Assembly (NCBI GenBank): GCA_030043395.1 | Contig: JASHXW010000602.1 | Span: forward strand, 1-6,795 | From: Streptosporangiaceae bacterium | GTDB lineage: Bacteria; Actinomycetota; Actinomycetes; Streptosporangiales; Streptosporangiaceae | Length of the DNA: 6,795 nt | Direction of reading: 5' to 3' | Part shown: positions 6,421 to 6,795 of the stretch, piece after piece | How positions within the stretch are numbered: the first letter of the stretch is position 1 | Layout: each line of letters opens with the position of its first letter | Notes under the pieces: generated by a model | Databases searched by the model: none | What the model was told of the DNA's origin: nothing | The model's input: the letters and a program-made list of their open reading frames with translations, nothing else | Program-made: the position numbers and the translations under genes

Positions 6421-6762
6421 GTGTACGCGATCGTTCGCTGCGGCGGCAGGCAGGAGAGGGCGTCGGTCGACGATGTCCTGACCGTCGACAAGCTCGCCGG
6501 TGAGGTCGGCTCGACCGTCAAGCTCCCGGCCGTCCTCATCGTCGACGACGGCAAGGTAATCAGCGACCGCGCCGAGCTCGGCGGGTACGAGATCACCGCC
6601 GAGATCCTGGGCCCGGCTAGCGGCCCCAAGATCAACATGATCCACTACAAGAACAAGACGGGCTACCGGCGCCGTCAAGGCCACCGGCAGAAGTACACGC
6701 AAGTGAAGATCACTGGCATCGGCACCGGCAAGGCACGCGCCACCCAGAAGAAGAAGGTCTGA
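6421..6762 (+). CDS. rplU: 50S ribosomal protein L21
   Basis: The 113-residue protein is L21 of the large ribosomal subunit, which binds 23S rRNA. The family N-terminus is clear (MYAIVRCGGRQERASVDDVL), followed by the beta-rich middle (GSTVKLPAVLIVDDGKV, YEITAEILG). The basic rRNA-binding segment KINMIHYKNKTGYRRRQGHRQKYTQVKI occupies about residues 75-102. It is about ten residues longer than the 103-residue E. coli protein because of a lysine-rich end (TGKARATQKKKV). The start is GTG, supported by the family N-terminus at that codon and by the purine-rich GGGAAAGAGAG (6403-6413) 7 nt upstream. It lies 215 nt after rne and 1 nt before rpmA, so rplU and rpmA are surely cotranscribed. Residues QERASVDD differ slightly from the usual QYKV-x-x-GD form after GG(K/R)Q, which I read as lineage variation. 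Confidence 0.97.
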   Translation: MYAIVRCGGRQERASVDDVLTVDKLAGEVGSTVKLPAVLIVDDGKVISDRAELGGYEITAEILGPASGPKINMIHYKNKTGYRRRQGHRQKYTQVKITGIGTGKARATQKKKV

Positions 6763-6763
6763 G

Positions 6764-6795
6764 ATGGCACACAAGAAGGGCGCCTCGTCCAGCAG
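6764..6795 (+). CDS. rpmA: 50S ribosomal protein L27 (3' truncated by window end)
   Basis: Only ten full codons are present, MAHKKGASSS, which is the characteristic L27 N-terminus. L27's N-terminal arm reaches toward the peptidyl transferase centre in the large subunit. The start follows the rplU stop by 1 nt, and AGAAGG in the last rplU codons (6752-6757) can serve as ribosome binding site. The protein starts directly with the mature sequence and lacks the cleavable N-terminal extension seen in Firmicutes. No Prp-type protease gene lies between rplU and rpmA. The identification rests on the motif plus the near-universal rplU-rpmA order. Confidence 0.93.
   Translation, partial: MAHKKGASSS

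Noticed and set aside
6325..6774. 149-aa open frame on the - strand opposite rplU
   Set aside because: It is antisense to the whole of L21, which is unmistakable on the + strand.
1..6795. Search for tRNA, rRNA, CRISPR, insertion sequences, defence or biosynthetic genes
   Set aside because: No such signature was seen. The window is fully explained by five housekeeping-type genes plus one 215-nt interval.

Overview
The window is a high-GC actinobacterial chromosome segment with every gene on the + strand. The host call rests on strong G/C bias at third codon positions, GTG starts, a large RNase E whose catalytic core sits between two long disordered arms, and the gene order radical SAM protein - DUF2344 protein - RNase E/G - rplU - rpmA. 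That order fits Actinomycetota such as Streptomyces relatives. I cannot place it below class from sequence alone. There are no mobile elements, tRNAs, rRNAs or CRISPR arrays.

Layout: 1-1932 is a radical SAM protein of the TIGR03960 type. It is cut at its 5' end by the window edge, because its reading frame and family-like residues run up to base 1. The DUF2344/TIGR03936 radical-SAM-linked protein starts at 1933, directly after that stop codon, and ends at 3060 with a long hydrophilic tail. RNase E (3017-6205) overlaps this tail by 44 nt. A 215-nt non-coding stretch (6206-6420) contains a possible extended -10 promoter and four consecutive inverted repeats. Ribosomal protein L21 (rplU, 6421-6762) follows, and L27 (rpmA) begins at 6764 and leaves the window after 10 codons.

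Together this looks like a housekeeping RNA and ribosome locus. RNase E processes and degrades RNA, and L21 and L27 are large-subunit proteins. The two upstream genes are the split form of a protein that is a single fusion in many other bacteria. Their function is not known to me. Their tight coupling, and their recurrent position beside RNase E/G and rplU, suggests work on RNA or on the ribosome.

I do not see a clearly new system. The points most worth a second look are the orphan radical SAM pair, a hairpin just upstream of the rne ribosome binding site, the structured rplU leader, and the repeat-rich disordered arms of RNase E.
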